Counted from the first letter of the stretch, positions 15,501 to 29,230 are shown. The stretch: DNA of 64,000 nt from Physcomitrium patens (GCF_000002425.4 NC_037270.1:10821935-10885934), one strand, 5' to 3'. Translations and numbers: made by a program. Notes: a model not told the origin generated them from the sequence alone.

Positions 15501-18500
15501 GGTATTGTACCCCTGATATCGCTCATCCGCCGGTGGTAGTGCGGCTGCTTCTCTCCTACCGAGAAGAAACGCGGCGCCTTCTCTACAGATTACCTTTGTG
15601 ACCGCACTTTATCCTTCCGCCGAACTTAGCTACCCACTTTCGCATTTCCTTCGTTGATTTTGAGCTATTTCTTTCTGTGTCGACTAGATCGAACGGAATA
15701 GGAGCGCACTGCAGTTCCTAGATGCATTGACGACCTTGCGAATGTGCACGATTCAATACTTTCCTCCAATTTCCGGCGCTGCATCAAACTATGCTAAAAC
15801 AGCGGCAGACACCGGCATGATCAGAGATCTTCAAAAATCCCATTTACTCAGTTAGTACGCATTGAATGTGCGCGGGAAGGTATGCAAGTTGCAAAGAAGT
15901 CCCTCCACATGGTCAAGTCTCACTGACTGCGGACCCGCTGGTGGCCAACTTCGCAGTTGCGAAGCACGAGTCTTCAGAGTCATCGGATCCGACCACACTG
16001 CTGATGATATCGTCCAAGCGATATTGATAGAGGCTTGAGATGATGTAGAGTTGCGGCTTGCATCAACTTGTGGAGAGGTTCTTGTCGACTTGCTACGTTT
16101 TGAGGCGTCTGATGTCGAGAACGAAACTCAGTTGAGCCTTCGAGCTGCTGCAATTGGTGAAGGTTATGTTTCAGTGCACATTTAGAGAAAGCGCTGGTCA
16201 TTGCTGGGAGGCCCGCTCTGGAGATGCCATCTCTTAGGTTGCTAATGGAAATCGCTGTGTTGCTTCTCTTCAAAAAAACTGCCATGAGAGCATTACAAGA
16301 AGAAAACCAACTTCTGAAGGTGAACAAGCCAAAATTCTCTCCCTTGAGAGTGCTTGCACTGATTCGACGACCACATGACTGGAGTTGTCGGCAAAGTAGC
16401 TCGATGCGCACAACGCGCAGGTAACGATGGAAAAAGGAATAGCTCAGAAGCCAATCGGGTTACTAAATTAGAGTTTAACCTTGTGAATCCTTAGAAAACC
16501 ATATCAAATTAATCCGAGTTTGTAGTATCAACTAGCTTCTGGTGATATGCTAAATATCTTATCACGATCTGTTTGATTTGTACTGCTTGGCGAACGATAA
16601 TTCTGAGAAAGGGCATTCCAACCTTCGTGACCATTGTGTCTGTTTCAGTCATCTGGTGTAAATCACTTGGTACTTCACACATGAACAGCATTGACATGCC
16701 TCCTCCTGCACTTTAACTTGCTACCGACGAGTTAGGCTCGGTTCTCCTGGGGAAGTAGTGTAGTGCGGCTTCGATGCAGCTCTTCTCAAATGGTTGGTCT
16801 ATTTGTTTTAATTTGAACAATGATGAATGATTGTTCATATTGCCAAGCGCCATATCACTGATATGAGATTGTGTATGTTTGCAAGGCTCCACCCATTCTA
16901 CAAACGAAGATGCTCTTTACAGCATTGAAGTAAGTTGAGGATGATTCTGAAAAGAAATTACGTTTAAATTTGCAGGAATATTATGCCGAATGCAACCTGG
17001 CAGTATTTCAAATTTCCACACAAATGATCCAGAGAACCAGCTTATTCCTTATCAAAATTCTGCAGGCAAACTTAATCTCAGGTTACTAAGTCTTCGAAAG
17101 CATTCTCTTTTCACCTCCACTTGTTTACGTAAGTACCACTCCGATTTTATGAAAGTGTCTACGATTTCACGGAAGAAAATCAGTTGTTGACTGCGGAAAT
17201 GTTTCAAATATTTTCCAGTCAAATACCAATCTACGTCAATCGTCTTTGAGGTCGGCTTGAGGACATTTTGGCACTTTGTTCAGAAGGACGTCTATAAGCG
17301 GACAGGAAGGATGTTTACTTTTACTCTGCTATGGGCTGTTTCTGAGTTCAATTCAAAGTGGGGTATTTTAGTTACGTAGCAATAGACTTAAAACTCGTGG
17401 TCTTTTCATTTTACAACTATTCACTAGTCGAGTATATAACTGGGCATCATTACTTTTTGAGTTTACCTTCAGAGTGACGATTGAGGAAGTGATACGATAG
17501 AATAGATTCCTCAGTTGTTTTTACCCAACTGAAATGACGCTAATTTCTCAATTATTTCGGAGACGCCCATTGGTGCTCTGTCTCTGTCAAGTGCTAAGAG
17601 CTATTATTAACGTCACAGAGTTTCTCTCACGTGCAATTTTTAGCAAGTGTTTTTAAAGACTTGCCTGTTCAGCTAAACGTCAGTTTCTGAGTGTGTATAT
17701 GTGTATATGTATACGTATATACATTTGAAGACTTGACGCGATTACTTCAAGTTGGACAAAAAAAGATTCCAAGAAGTGGATTGCCTAAAAGAAACTTGCA
17801 ATACAGAACATTCTTCTGTTCTTTGAATACTTTTTTCTTTTGTTCTTGTATTCCCTCAAGCGTTTCTCCTCCCTCCTCCACCAACATTTATGAAGAGATA
17901 GAGTCGGTTAAATGGTTGAATTCTTGGAAAAGGTGGATACTGAAAAGAAGCTGGATCTTTTATATTTTCAGATATTACCACACTGATGACTAGTCAATGT
18001 TGCCGTTGCTTCAATAATAATTGGAAGAGGGCTTTTTCCACACTGCTTTACAATCAGGTAACGTTGTAGTTCCAAAGTATGGCTTACTAGCCTACTTTGC
18101 AAGACAGAAAGCCGAAGTGAACTCCATAGATATAGTATATCCAACATTCCATGAACTTGCGATTCGCTACTTCCCTGAGGATAATTATTCTCTGACCGCA
18201 ATGACAGGCCTGAATTCGAGAAAGATAGTTGCAGGAATATTAATAGTAGAAACAGTCTACATCAGTTGATGCAAAATTTTAGTGTCACCTAAAGTTGCTC
18301 TTTTCATGAATTTATCAAAACAGTATCGCCGATTAGCAGCCAGTTTTGAAAAACAGAATCTAGACTGCCTCAAAGTACCAAGAGTATGTTGTTCTGGGAG
18401 AATGTCCACAAGAGTGACTTTCCTCACAAAGAAAATAGGAATAGAAAGACTCATAAATGATTCAATTAGATCAGGGAAACATGAACTTTGAACGCAAAGC

Positions 18501-18809
18501 GGATGTCAAATGTACAATGAGTGATTCCACTCTTGATGTTCCCAATGCGAGCAAAGCGAGAAAGATTAGACACAAGCAAAAGTAATCGTCGCGGCATGAG
18601 TCTTTCTACATACTTTCAACAGCTCTAATAAGACCCAAAATATTTGGACTTGCATCTAATGAATTGAATCTGCTCAATTCTGGGAAAATCGCTCATGGTA
18701 TGCCTAATGTTCACCTGAGAAACATCCGTCTTAAACCTGTACAACGCTTAGTTGTAGTAGTGATGCTGAGTTCTGGTGATGTGTAAAACGTACCCATTCA
18801 GCGTGAAAT
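15501..18809. other. Genic-composition spacer, no supported gene
   Basis: About 3.3 kb between the aminotransferase upstream region and the 3' end of the RING gene. Open frames of 60-143 codons occur on both strands (for example minus 15,980-16,411 and plus 18,021-18,269). None contains a recognisable domain, and overlapping frames score about equally. A non-coding transcript or decayed gene is possible but not shown. Confidence 0.35.
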
Positions 18810-21020
18810 CTAAAGATATATCCGATGTACGTTCTTCATAGTCAGCTTCCTTCGACAAGTAGGGCATCTCTTCTGAACACTGATCGCCCCTTGAATACAA
18901 GCTTGGCAAAAGATATGGCCACAGATAGTGGAGGTCTCTTCTTTCATCGTATCCATGCAAATAGCACACTTGAGTTTACACCCCTCTTCTGGCTCGTTGG
19001 CTGGCGTGCTTAGAGCAAGTTCATGCATTAATGATTGTTCAATTGAAGAACTTTTCCGTTTTCTACTCTGCAAAATAAAAAAATCAGTGTCAGATCAAAA
19101 TATCTGACCTATGGAAGATGAGCAGTGTGAACAACTAGTTACAGCAGCATGCCAAGTATTACATGGAAAAAGCATCCTATAATCAAATCCAAATGCCAGG
19201 GTCACCAAACAGAAACATGGCATTTCTATTCCAGATGTAACACATCAAACTTGATCAAGAGGTGACAAGACGATCGATCACAAGAAGATTCGCAGAGTAG
19301 ATTTTGCGAGAAAATAATTCAGAAATGAGTTATGATAATACTCTAAACTAAGAGAAACAAGCAATCGTACCTTAAGAAAATCGTCGTTAAGAAGAACACA
19401 ATCCTCAAGCACCGGGATTGCTGGAGATGGCCTGGACGGAGTCGTGAGGTCTATTGTTGCCCTGGCTGGTCGCCCTCGGCGACCACGGGGAGGCTGAGTG
19501 ATACTTGACTGTGTCCTAACACTATATTGCGATCCTCCTGGACAATATATTCAACTAATCAAATACTCCGATTCATTAAACCAGAAATGACAGATCAGAC
19601 ATGGTACAATCAGTGTGTAGGTACATGGACTTAGCACCAGCAAGCAAATAACCGCCAAACGAAAACAGTGTACACTAACCTGCAGGTCCAGGACCAAGAC
19701 GCAATTCGAGATCGTCTTCCACAACCACTCGATGTCGTGTAGAGCGGCGAGATTCCACGCTCGCAACCAATTTGGCCTGCAGATATGAGAAATTCATCAT
19801 TTATTCAATACAAGTGCAATGTGAAGAAATGCAGATTATGCTGTGTATGCCTACACTACACAAGTCTGGTGACCCACATTGTTGATATCCAGTAAAAGTC
19901 TCGTATTTATGAGAATACAATGCTAATATCACCATGTCATAGGACAAGTAATTGTCTTCCAGCTTCGTAAAACTTCTTCCCAAGTAACGTGAAGTTGAAT
20001 AAAAAATAATGTCCAAATAAAAGCAATCAAAACGAGAAGAACAACGAAAACTCAAGACCTAGCATGTAACTGGCCGTAGGCAACCGCGACCTAAAAACGT
20101 GCAACCCCCATGTGAGCCAGTTGTAAGAATTACACACATAACATTCGTCGCCTAAAGCATATCTGAACTCCAACCTATCTCGACGTACTGCTACTCATTC
20201 ATCTGATGATAGTCTGCTGAGATAAGACCCTCCTGGTACTCAGGTCCCAGAATTAAAGAATCAAGCACATAGATTACAATACAGAAGTTGACTGCTTTAA
20301 CAATGCTTGTAATCCAGTTCCTATTATTAGGGTACAGCAGCACCAGACAACTCTTCGAAACTAATCACATGAACAAAGCGCAAAGGGCACAAAATACACA
20401 CTTATCATGACATGATCCAACGGAAACGGCTGGAATCAAGCCCATGACCTAAAATTCCACATAAATATAAGAAAACAATACAGTCTCCTGACGTGATGAA
20501 ACATATGTATGAAGAAAATGCTTCCGCCGCAGTATCACAGAAAACCCATGCTTGAGTAGGGATTTATGGTAAAAGGGTGACCAAGAATTTCATCTTGAGG
20601 AGGGGGATGAAACTGAAATTGCCCTCTAGAAATATACAATCGAAGTTAGCACAGAGGCGAAAAGGCAACCAAAATGGGACTTCAATTGGACAATTACAAA
20701 GCAACAACAGATCGATCCACAACTTCCAACTTAATGAGGATGTAGATCACCTCGAAACATGAAAATGATCAAAGCCACAAAAACCTCAACACCCACGGAA
20801 ATAGATGACGCACCTGTGCAAAAGCTCTTGGGGAAGACACAACAACATCATCGTCTTCGTCGTCAACCATAATAGGCGAGGACGTCATACCCCTAACTCT
20901 GCTGGTCATGGCGCTCTGCACCACTGATTCACGAGAACGTGCGTCTGATTCCCCAAGACGCCGTGGGTTGCGAACACGACCATGTGTCTGTCCCGTCTTC
21001 GACTCCCCGCTAACAATCAT
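18810..21020 (-). CDS. RING-finger E3 with SUMO-interacting motifs (RNF4-like STUbL, 4 exons)
   Basis: Exons on the minus strand are about 21,020-20,814, 19,776-19,680, 19,537-19,371 and 19,067-18,810, with GT/AG introns. The join stays in one frame and gives about 242 aa from the ATG at 21,020. ATGs at 20,909 (205 aa) and 21,137 (281 aa) are also in frame, so the start is uncertain. The C-terminal RING is C3HC4: C191-x2-C194-x11-C206-x-H208-x2-C211-x2-C214-x10-C225-x2-C228, ending in NVHRIYL as in RNF4-type proteins. Upstream are hydrophobic/acidic segments typical of SUMO-interacting motifs: DVVV after an acidic run (about 51-61), RVVVEDD (85-91), IDLTTP (130-135) and CVLLNDD (148-154). An AT-hook-like GRRGRPAR lies at 120-127. 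Family knowledge: STUbLs ubiquitinate poly-SUMOylated nuclear proteins. Inference: this is the moss version; DNA contact through the AT-hook is possible. Confidence 0.85.
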
Positions 21021-21929
21021 GGCTGCTACCCACTTCTCTTCCCTCTCCCCACCCACTCTCACCGCTCCAATACCTAAAACACCAACCCACAACGAAAAGC
21101 ACTTAATCCCTCCACCACAAACCCTCTCTGCGCTCACGCACCCCGGAGCGATCCCTCAGCGCCCACAACCTCACAACGAACTGCCAAATCCACGTTCCGA
21201 CAGCCCAAATTCCTCCCTACTCGGCCAGTAATTCTCCACCGATTCTTGGTATTCGCCGTAAATCCCCAAGAATGACAAGGTTCTCCTCAAATACGACAAA
21301 ACGGAGCTCTAGAATTGCCCCAAGGTGGCACTCTGGATCGCAATCATACAAGCAACCATCTTATACCAAAAGCCATCATATACCGCACACAATTCACCGA
21401 AATTCAACCAGGCTTGTGCGCTTGTGACATAGCCTTCTGTGATTGTGATGTGATGGCTTTGTATCATCGTCAATCTGGCTACGTATTCCAGATAGTATGC
21501 GGCAAGGTGGCAAGGAGGAAAGGAAGGAGGAGGAGGCCGAGTCCAGGATGGTCTTCATCCTCACCGGATGAGCTTGGATGGCCGCAACAAAATGCTTCTG
21601 AACACGTCAGGACCCAGTTTTGTAGACCGAAAACGTCATCCATCCACCCTCCCTCTGTTTTCGCACAACACGTAGCTTCTTTCCCAACGAAGCACATAAA
21701 GGTCGTAGACCACGTTGCACGGTTGGACCTTTTGGAGTTCTGCTCTTTTGTTTACAGTTTACGCACATGCGTTTACTCTCGTAGCACTGTTCTTGTGTCA
21801 GTCTCCAGGGCAAACTGGTGGTAAGGACGCCTTGGGAAATTGAATATTCAAGGCTTTGTGATCATTGTCTCGGCTGCCGATTTTCTTTTGTATCTTCTTC
21901 TAATAAACAAGACATAAAAAGTTTGTGGG

Positions 21930-21964
<35 letters not shown>

Positions 21965-22829
21965 TCAACAAGTTTTGTGCTCTGATGGGAAGCTCGGCTG
22001 CTTTGCTAGTTCCTTTTGATCCCATCCAGCTAATAAAATACAGACGTAGTTCCTTTTTATAGCAAGATTCCTGAAAGGAAATAAGATATCAGTCAAGGAT
22101 TGTGTATGAGATAAGTCCGCAGTGGAGGTACTGCAACTGAGGCAACTGGAAGTAAAAATAGAACGGAGGAAGTTACTCGAATTAGAAGGATTTGGCAATA
22201 GCTTGTTGTTCAGTGGGTTGGAAGGCTTCCGAGCTTTGAGGTTTTGAGATTTTGGGAAGTTGTTCAGGAAAGCGAGAGTGAAATTCAAGCTCAGCCCTCT
22301 TGGGCACGGTACATCAGGTTCTTGGGTTCCGTGTCTATTATGCAACTGCCACTAACGCTGATTTGTGACGTGCACATCTTAGAAGATCTCTGTGTTGAAT
22401 TTCGAATTTCAGGTGCGAAGATCGAGTTTAATTCTGCAAGTATCCTTTTCACGGAGGATGTTGCTATTGCAGATGTAGATTTCCCGGGAGAATTTCTTGG
22501 TCCTTGAGTATTGTACCTTCAAATTGCTGTAGATTTGCAAAAGCGTGCAACATTGTACAGGCATCTAGTGCTTTTGTGGGACATGTGGATGGTTGTTCGC
22601 AACTGTGCCTCTGCTCTCAGGTTCGTCTGTGAGAAAGACCGTCCTTAACAAATGTATGCGTCCAGTCCTTGCTTGTTGCTTACCTAGTTTGAAGACCTAT
22701 TCAATTTCTTGTTAAGTTTTGGGGCAATCATGTTTGTCAGCGTTGCTAGCAGTGCCTTGGATGAGCCATGCTGTAACAAACCATTGGACGTTCTTGCTCT
22801 GGAAACGTCTGGCAATTCGCTTGAGAGAT
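21021..22829. other. Upstream region of the RING gene and spacer
   Basis: Probable promoter and leader of the RING gene (to about 21,300), followed by sequence with no gene that I can support. Open frames at plus 21,315-21,824 (169 codons) and minus 21,965-22,345 (126 codons) lack recognisable motifs and have alternative frames of similar quality. Confidence 0.35.
21931..21961. repeat. 31-bp poly-T tract (poly-A on minus strand)
   Basis: An uninterrupted run of T between GTTTGTGGGC and AACTCAACAAG. On the minus strand it is a poly-A that follows the end of a 126-codon frame. It could be the tail of a retroposed sequence or a simple homopolymer; no flanking target duplication was found. Confidence 0.9.
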
Positions 22830-23660
22830 GGAGCATGCCAATGGGAGCTCTAAGATTGGAAACTTGGTAGAAGATGCCACCGCCCTTCTACGCACCAACG
22901 TTACTCGTTCTCGAACCAAGACAATCATTTGGTAAGGAAATGATTAGGAAGGGACATCAACAGGCACAGGTGGTGGAGCGGGTCTGAGCAGCTCCAATAT
23001 CTCCCTACCCTCTCAGCTAGCAAACAAGAGCATGGTGAAGAACGTTACAGCTCATTGCCTAGCTAATGGCTCTGCATCATGGGGGGTTCTCTTTGCTTCG
23101 GGGATGCATTGGTGCCTACTTTGGGCATAACATGGACCCCAACGATCGGAAGGTTTTTGATGGAAGGCTACCAATTATATTTTCGCAGAATCGGATGCAG
23201 AGGCGAGGGACTGAAAATTGCGGTCACGTCAGGAGATGTCGGTGGGGTGATAGTTGATGTAACTTCCTTTGTATATCTTGCATCACAAGCGTATGGTATT
23301 GTTCATGCTGCTGTAGAGATGCGTCTGCTGAGGAGCGCAGACTTGTCTTGATCAGGACCAATTTTACCTTGTCCTGTTGTTGGACTGGCCCCTCCCCGTC
23401 AACACATGCGATTAGATGTGTACAGTAATGCCTCACAACAGTGAACTTTGACTTCAGTGGACGCAGCTCGTGGTCAACAAGCAGGATCCTGAAGCTCTTC
23501 CCGGAGGATATTGCTTCGACGCAAGTTTAAGTGTGTTTGGCATCCCTAATGCCAGCGGAGAAAGCCTAGAATTTCCAAACATCATTGGAGACATTTCCGT
23601 GGGTGGTCCCTTTCTTATGTTTGTTACTGTGCAGGAGCAGACAAGTGTGGGTGAGAACTG
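22830..23660 (+). pseudogene. Frame-scrambled coding relic of unknown family
   Basis: Protein-like segments follow one another on the plus strand in changing frames. They are: a block near 22,855-22,930 (NLVEDATALLRTNVTRSRTK), a block near 23,035-23,105 (VKNVTAHCLANGSASWGVLF), MDPNDRKVFDGRLPIIFSQN at about 23,130-23,190, a Val-rich block to about 23,320, DQDQFYLVLLLDWPLPVN at about 23,350-23,400, and finally QDPEALPGGYCFDASLSVFG onward to about 23,655. Each switch needs an indel or meets a stop. I do not recognise the family. The order and composition suggest one ancestral reading frame of at least 250 codons that has decayed, but multiple short introns cannot be excluded by eye. Confidence 0.4.
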
Positions 23661-25967
23661 CCACAGCTAGTCTGAAAGGGCTGCTATTGACAGCGACGCA
23701 CTTTGATCAACTAACGAAACCCAAATTTTGCGAACAAACGCTGGCGCTTCAACGATTTTATAGTTTGTGCATTCTCCTGTTATGCGTTGAAGGCTTTGCA
23801 GACTTGGTTGGGTCCTTTTCTGGATTTCGTATAGATTTTTCTCACAACTCAGGGACATGTGGTAAGTAGTTTTATTACTATCACTGCACTTCAATAATCG
23901 GATGCAGTTATGTAGAGATTTAGAAGGGCTTATTAGTGATCCACATCTTAGAGGAATTACAACTGGGAATGCATATATCTGAGTGATTGCAAGAAAATAT
24001 AAATACGACAATGGTGAGTTAAACACACACACAGACACACAAAAGTAGCACAAAAAAAGAAATAAAGAAATAAAGATTGTGAGTGGAAAGATAGTCAATT
24101 GGCACAAGAGCACACCGATCAAATTCTTAGTTGATCTGTGCTGATGGGGTAGATCTGCGCTGTAGTTGAAAGGAATTATTTTCTTGATGAATACGCTCTG
24201 CTCAAGTGAATCCAGATCAAAAATTGAAGTGTACATTTTGCAGATCGTTCCATTATGGAAAAACAGAATGGGGCCCACCGGTATCTAATTTATTATAATC
24301 AAACCTAAAGCGTCACGCTGTTTGGATTTCCATACCTGTAGATTTTAATACCTGTAAATAATGATCCGAATTGATTTTCAAATATTCACCGAAGATCATT
24401 TTACAAGGAAATCTATCACAAGATGTAATTATAAGGATGTAAACTAAAGTTTGAGCCCTGAAGACTTTTCTTACTTTGTAATCAAGGCGTGCAAATGGTA
24501 CAGAAACAGTCAATGTTGTGGGATCAAATAATTGGTGCTTGTCCTAAACCAGTCTATGAGCTTTTCTTTCTTAAAATTACAGAAGATGTTCGTAGGAAGA
24601 ATTCCACCATCAATATTCATCGAAGGTTTGCTTTTGAAATCGTAAGATATTTAAACCTGATTTAAACACTTAAGTTCTTTCAAGAGTGTCTGTATCTGCT
24701 TTCTCACATTCACAGTGTGAGTGGTCGGTATTGCACTGACAAACTTGTCCGCCTGGTAGACGGCGCAAACTCGTCTTCACTGCGATGACCTACCTTAGCA
24801 CGCTTCCCTCATGTTTTATCTTACGAATGGGGCCTTGGTATTTCTCTACACAGTGCTGTCCAGCTTTGCCATGACCAAGCAATCGATCGTCACATCATTG
24901 AGAAGTCATCATGTTGAACAGAAAACGAACGTAATGCACATGTGTGGAAAATCCATGTTAAGTGTCCTCGAATGCCATAACGATCAACAAAAGACAATTG
25001 CTTCAAGTATACACTGCCTTTCGAAGCTTGCTCTGACACAGAGAATTAAACACCTCTTCAGCTCGAAGTCATGCGCACATGCAGTTCTCTATCCGTGAAC
25101 AAGATCCTCTCTTTTGTGCTTCTGTTGCAGCACCTTTCTCTTCATCTGCTTCAAGTATTTGGTTAGCTTCGGATGGTCTCCAAGTAACTATCTAGATTTG
25201 TTTACACTGGCTTCTAGCCTGAACCACCCGCTGAAGATGCAGTTCTTAGCAGGAAACGAAACATAAACTAAAAGAACGATATAATAATGACACATATACA
25301 CCAGAAGCTAGACCTCCGCACTTAAGAAAAGAAAGAGCAAATAAGTGGTATGATTCGATGCAGGGATGTCGTCATCCAAGTGCGCATTGCCTTCGACATT
25401 TTCATAGATTCAGGATTCGATATTTGTTGCTTTGAATCCACCATCGCCAACATTGGGTGCATATAAATTCTGGCTCTTGATTAAAAAAAACTTTCTGCTG
25501 TCTTTGACATACACAAGGCACACATACTGTATGCACATCATTGCAATCAATAACCCACCTCACTAGATCTACCAGATGAGGTGAATGCGGAATTTTTATG
25601 TACAAGGCTTCTACCGTTACACATGCGAACACTACAGGCACCAACTTCAGTGGGATCCACCTTACTGAAAAAATTGCCGTGAATTCAGGGTTTCTAGGAA
25701 ACGTTCCGTTTTTTTAACAAGCAGTAGGAAGTACCAGGGACTTTATTTAGAGCACTGTACATTAGCTCAGAAGTTCCAAGCTTGCAATTACGACATTGAA
25801 TAACCAATAGAGACGCTAAGGAGTCCACGGCTCAACTGGATGTCAACATATAGATGTTGGAGAAATTGGCTACAAGGACTTCTTAATGGTAATCTAATCC
25901 GAATCTAAGTATTTTGTACACCATTAAAAAAATAACCAGTGCAGAAGTGACTAAATGTTGCACTTAC
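23661..25967. other. Genic-composition spacer, no supported gene
   Basis: Several open frames of 60-200 codons exist (the largest is minus 23,667-24,278), but they lack recognisable motifs and have low-complexity or hydrophobic composition. I cannot assign an exon structure. Confidence 0.35.
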
Positions 25968-26083
25968 CCAGATGTACAGTTGCTCCAACAACCCTAACTT
26001 TCCTATATCGTCCGTCACGTTCAGCCTGACCACGCACACTAGGTCCAAGTCCTCCATGAACGACAAAATTCCAACGCCAACAA
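25968..26083 (-). other. Isolated exon-like segment
   Basis: On the minus strand a 116-bp stretch is bounded by a good acceptor (TTTGTCTCAG) and a good donor (GTAAGTGC). It is open in one frame, giving about 38 residues that include FMEDLDLVCVVRLNVTDDIG and end in LYIW. No adjoining exon could be found on either side, and the family is not recognised. It lies exactly at the edge of the AT-rich block that follows, so the rest of the gene may have been lost or displaced. Confidence 0.3.
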
Positions 26084-26305
26084 CTGAGACAAACATATAT
26101 CTAAATAGATGCTGAAAACAGCCATGGCTTGTACGTGAATCCTATGAATAAGGAAAGCAAAATTTGGCATTTACACATTGTAAATCAATATTCAAAACAC
26201 TTGATAATCCTTCTATTTCTACATGTCTTGTGTGAATAGTATATCAATGATTTTTAATTGATGGCAATTAATTACTTAATTTTAATATTTGTATACATGT
26301 TTGTA

Positions 26306-26346
<41 letters not shown>

Positions 26347-27014
26347 CTATACATCATCTTTATTTGATGCAATAAATCATGAAAACACATTGACATAAAA
26401 AAATCACATTTCATAAATAAACCTCACAATAAAATCCTAAAAAGAAATTATGTATATTCCATATACTCCAAAGAGACCTAAAATTTTAATTCACATGTTT
26501 TATTTAATAAGATCATGATTATTTCATAATACTAGTATAAAATTATGATACTGTTAATGCTTATTTATTTATTTATTTTAATCCATCTCTTTTATAACAA
26601 TATTATTTTTATATCTTCAAAAATTTAACAATTATACTCTACCATTTTACTTTGCAATACTTGTATTACAAGTGCATGTGAATATGAATAGATTCGTTTA
26701 AAAAAAGAATAATCATTTTTCTTTATTTTTTTTATTTTTTTAAAGTGAAATTTTTATTAAAAAAAAAATTAGTAATATATTTAGTCGAATATTTTATTTA
26801 GGTTTTAAAAAATTCCAAAAGTACGTAAAAAATAATAATAAAAAATCAAATCAGAATAAAAGTCAATAAATTATGTTATAAATTTAAAAGAACATAATTT
26901 TTGATTTGGTAAAAGAATAAAAAGACTAATTCTAAATACTTTATTGGTACATAGTGCTAATGGTATCTATGCATAGATTTTTTGTATATAATTTTAAGTT
27001 TAAGTAATTTGATA

Positions 27015-27049
<35 letters not shown>

Positions 27050-28890
27050 CTTGACATGAAATTTATAGAGATTAATTTGATTCATTACATAATTTTATAA
27101 ATTAAAACTAAGATTTTAAAGTTTTAACTTATTTCAATATTCTAAAAAAATTAATAAAATAATATAATGTAAAAAATAATTAAATCATTTTTTGAAAAAA
27201 AAATAAAAATCTTTGAATAAAATTCTTATTTAAAACAAATTTAATGATAAGAAACTTACAAAATTGTTTTGAAAGTAGATGATAGTAAATTTTAGATATT
27301 CCTCTAAAATTTTATTTACAAAATTTGATTAATTTTTTTATGTATCATTGTATATAAATTTAAAGGTATGTTAAGTAATTTTTAAATGTCTAAAAATACC
27401 CTTAGAAATTTATCATTATTTCATGACATGTAACTTATCTTTTATTGTATAGATAAAAGAAGATAATATTGCATATTAAATGATATTTTCTTTGAATGCA
27501 TCTTTATGACTAGGTGTCAATAATGCAATTAATTTTAATTTATAATGATATTTGAAAACCTTTCTGTTTTCATATGTATTAGTTAGTAGTCAAAACCAAG
27601 AAATACAAAATATAATAGTATTTGAAGAAGTGAGATTAATGGAATTGGACATTCTAAAGTTTTTTAATATACTCAAGTAAAGTAGGTGAAGATTTAAACT
27701 TATATTTATTTATTACAAATGGGTAAAAAAATTGGTAATCAATGCAATTTTATTTTTTTGATTCTACACCTATGTCTATGCATAAATCTCAACTATATGA
27801 TTTTAATTATAATGCTATTAAAATCATTAGTAGAATTGTTTTGGTGTCTTTTGCCAAGAAGATGCAATCTTTGCCACCTGATATTCTTATTGGCAATAAC
27901 TATTTCCTATGACAATATTACGTATGAATTGAGCTTTATTGGTAGCAAGATAAATAAATAAATAAATAAAAATAAAAAATAAAATAGGCTACTATCTATA
28001 TTCAAAATTTTAATTTTGATTTCAGATTAATTGATATATTACAAAGAAAATAGAAGGATATAAGATAATACTATTAATATGTATGCACAAATAAAATAGA
28101 AATAAATAAATAAAACTTATGTATATGATTTAAAAGATCTTTTATTCGATAGCAAGAATGCATTTCCAAATACATAAAACCAAAAAAAATAATAATTTGG
28201 GAACATTTAATTCTCATAAAAAATTAGTATCAAGAAACTTTTACAAAATTCTAAGGATATTGAACTTTTTTTTAGTTGTAGAATTTTCAAAATATAAATT
28301 AAATAGCATCATAAAAAAATTTATATATACGAAGTGAATTCAAATTATCTTTTGATTTAACTAAAGAAATTATAAATAAAGTATGTTGTAACTTGACTAA
28401 TATTTACTTTTAAAAAATTAATTAATTAATTTTAAAATACTTTTAATTTAATTTATTAAAATTTTAATTAGTTAATTTGAAAAAAATAATTCTTATTTAT
28501 GTGTATAAAAAATAGAGTAAGAAATATTACTTTTATTTGTGCATATTATGTCATAGATATAAACCATTTGATATAAATTATTAAAATGATATACACTCAA
28601 TTAATTTTTATAAATTTATATAAATTAGTTTCAATGGATTTTTATAGTAATTTAGTTTTAATTATAATTTCTTTTTCGTATCAAAAGAAATAGATGTATA
28701 AGAAGAAAGATTAAAAAAATTGATGCAAATCTTAGATCTGAAAAACTGAAATATTTCAAAAGTAAATTAAAGATTTATAAATAACTAAGCTAGATTTTAA
28801 AAGTATTTAATAAGATTAATAAATATTATCTTATTAGAAAATAAAAGATTTAAGCCAAAGATTTAAGCCAATATAAATTCATAAATATCA

Positions 28891-28929
<39 letters not shown>

Positions 28930-29230
28930 AAGTTGAATTTATAAAAGTGTCAACTTTGAATAGAAATAATTTTGATCTCTTTATTTGTAATGATGATGAT
29001 TATTCCCAAGGTTGTTGAAACATCAACAATAAATTTTACTTTGTACTTGGATATCACTTGGGTGGTTGAATTACATACTCTATTCAAACATTTTGACTTT
29101 TTCATACAATTTTTAATATTCTAATTAAATTTATATTTCTTTTTAAGAGAAAACTTCTAAAACTTACAAGACCAAATTCGTTTTCAACAACTACACCATA
29201 AAATTAATACAATCTTAAAAGCAAAAAGCT
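26084..29230. other. AT-rich repeat-like intergenic DNA
   Basis: About 3.1 kb of very AT-rich sequence with TA microsatellites near 26,315-26,347, 27,017-27,049 and 28,893-28,926. The open frames have AT-driven Lys/Asn/Ile composition. No gene or intact mobile element is seen. Confidence 0.45.

Noticed and set aside
15980..16411. 143-codon minus-strand open frame
   Set aside because: Gln/Leu/Ser/His-rich without a domain or flanking exons; an alternative plus frame is of similar quality.
21315..21824. 169-codon plus-strand open frame
   Set aside because: No motif, the overlapping minus-strand frames are equally long, and the position fits promoter or spacer DNA upstream of the RING gene.
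23667..24278. 203-codon minus-strand open frame
   Set aside because: No recognisable domain. It overlaps the relic on the other strand and contains a low-complexity Phe/Leu-rich middle from a CA/TG-like stretch.
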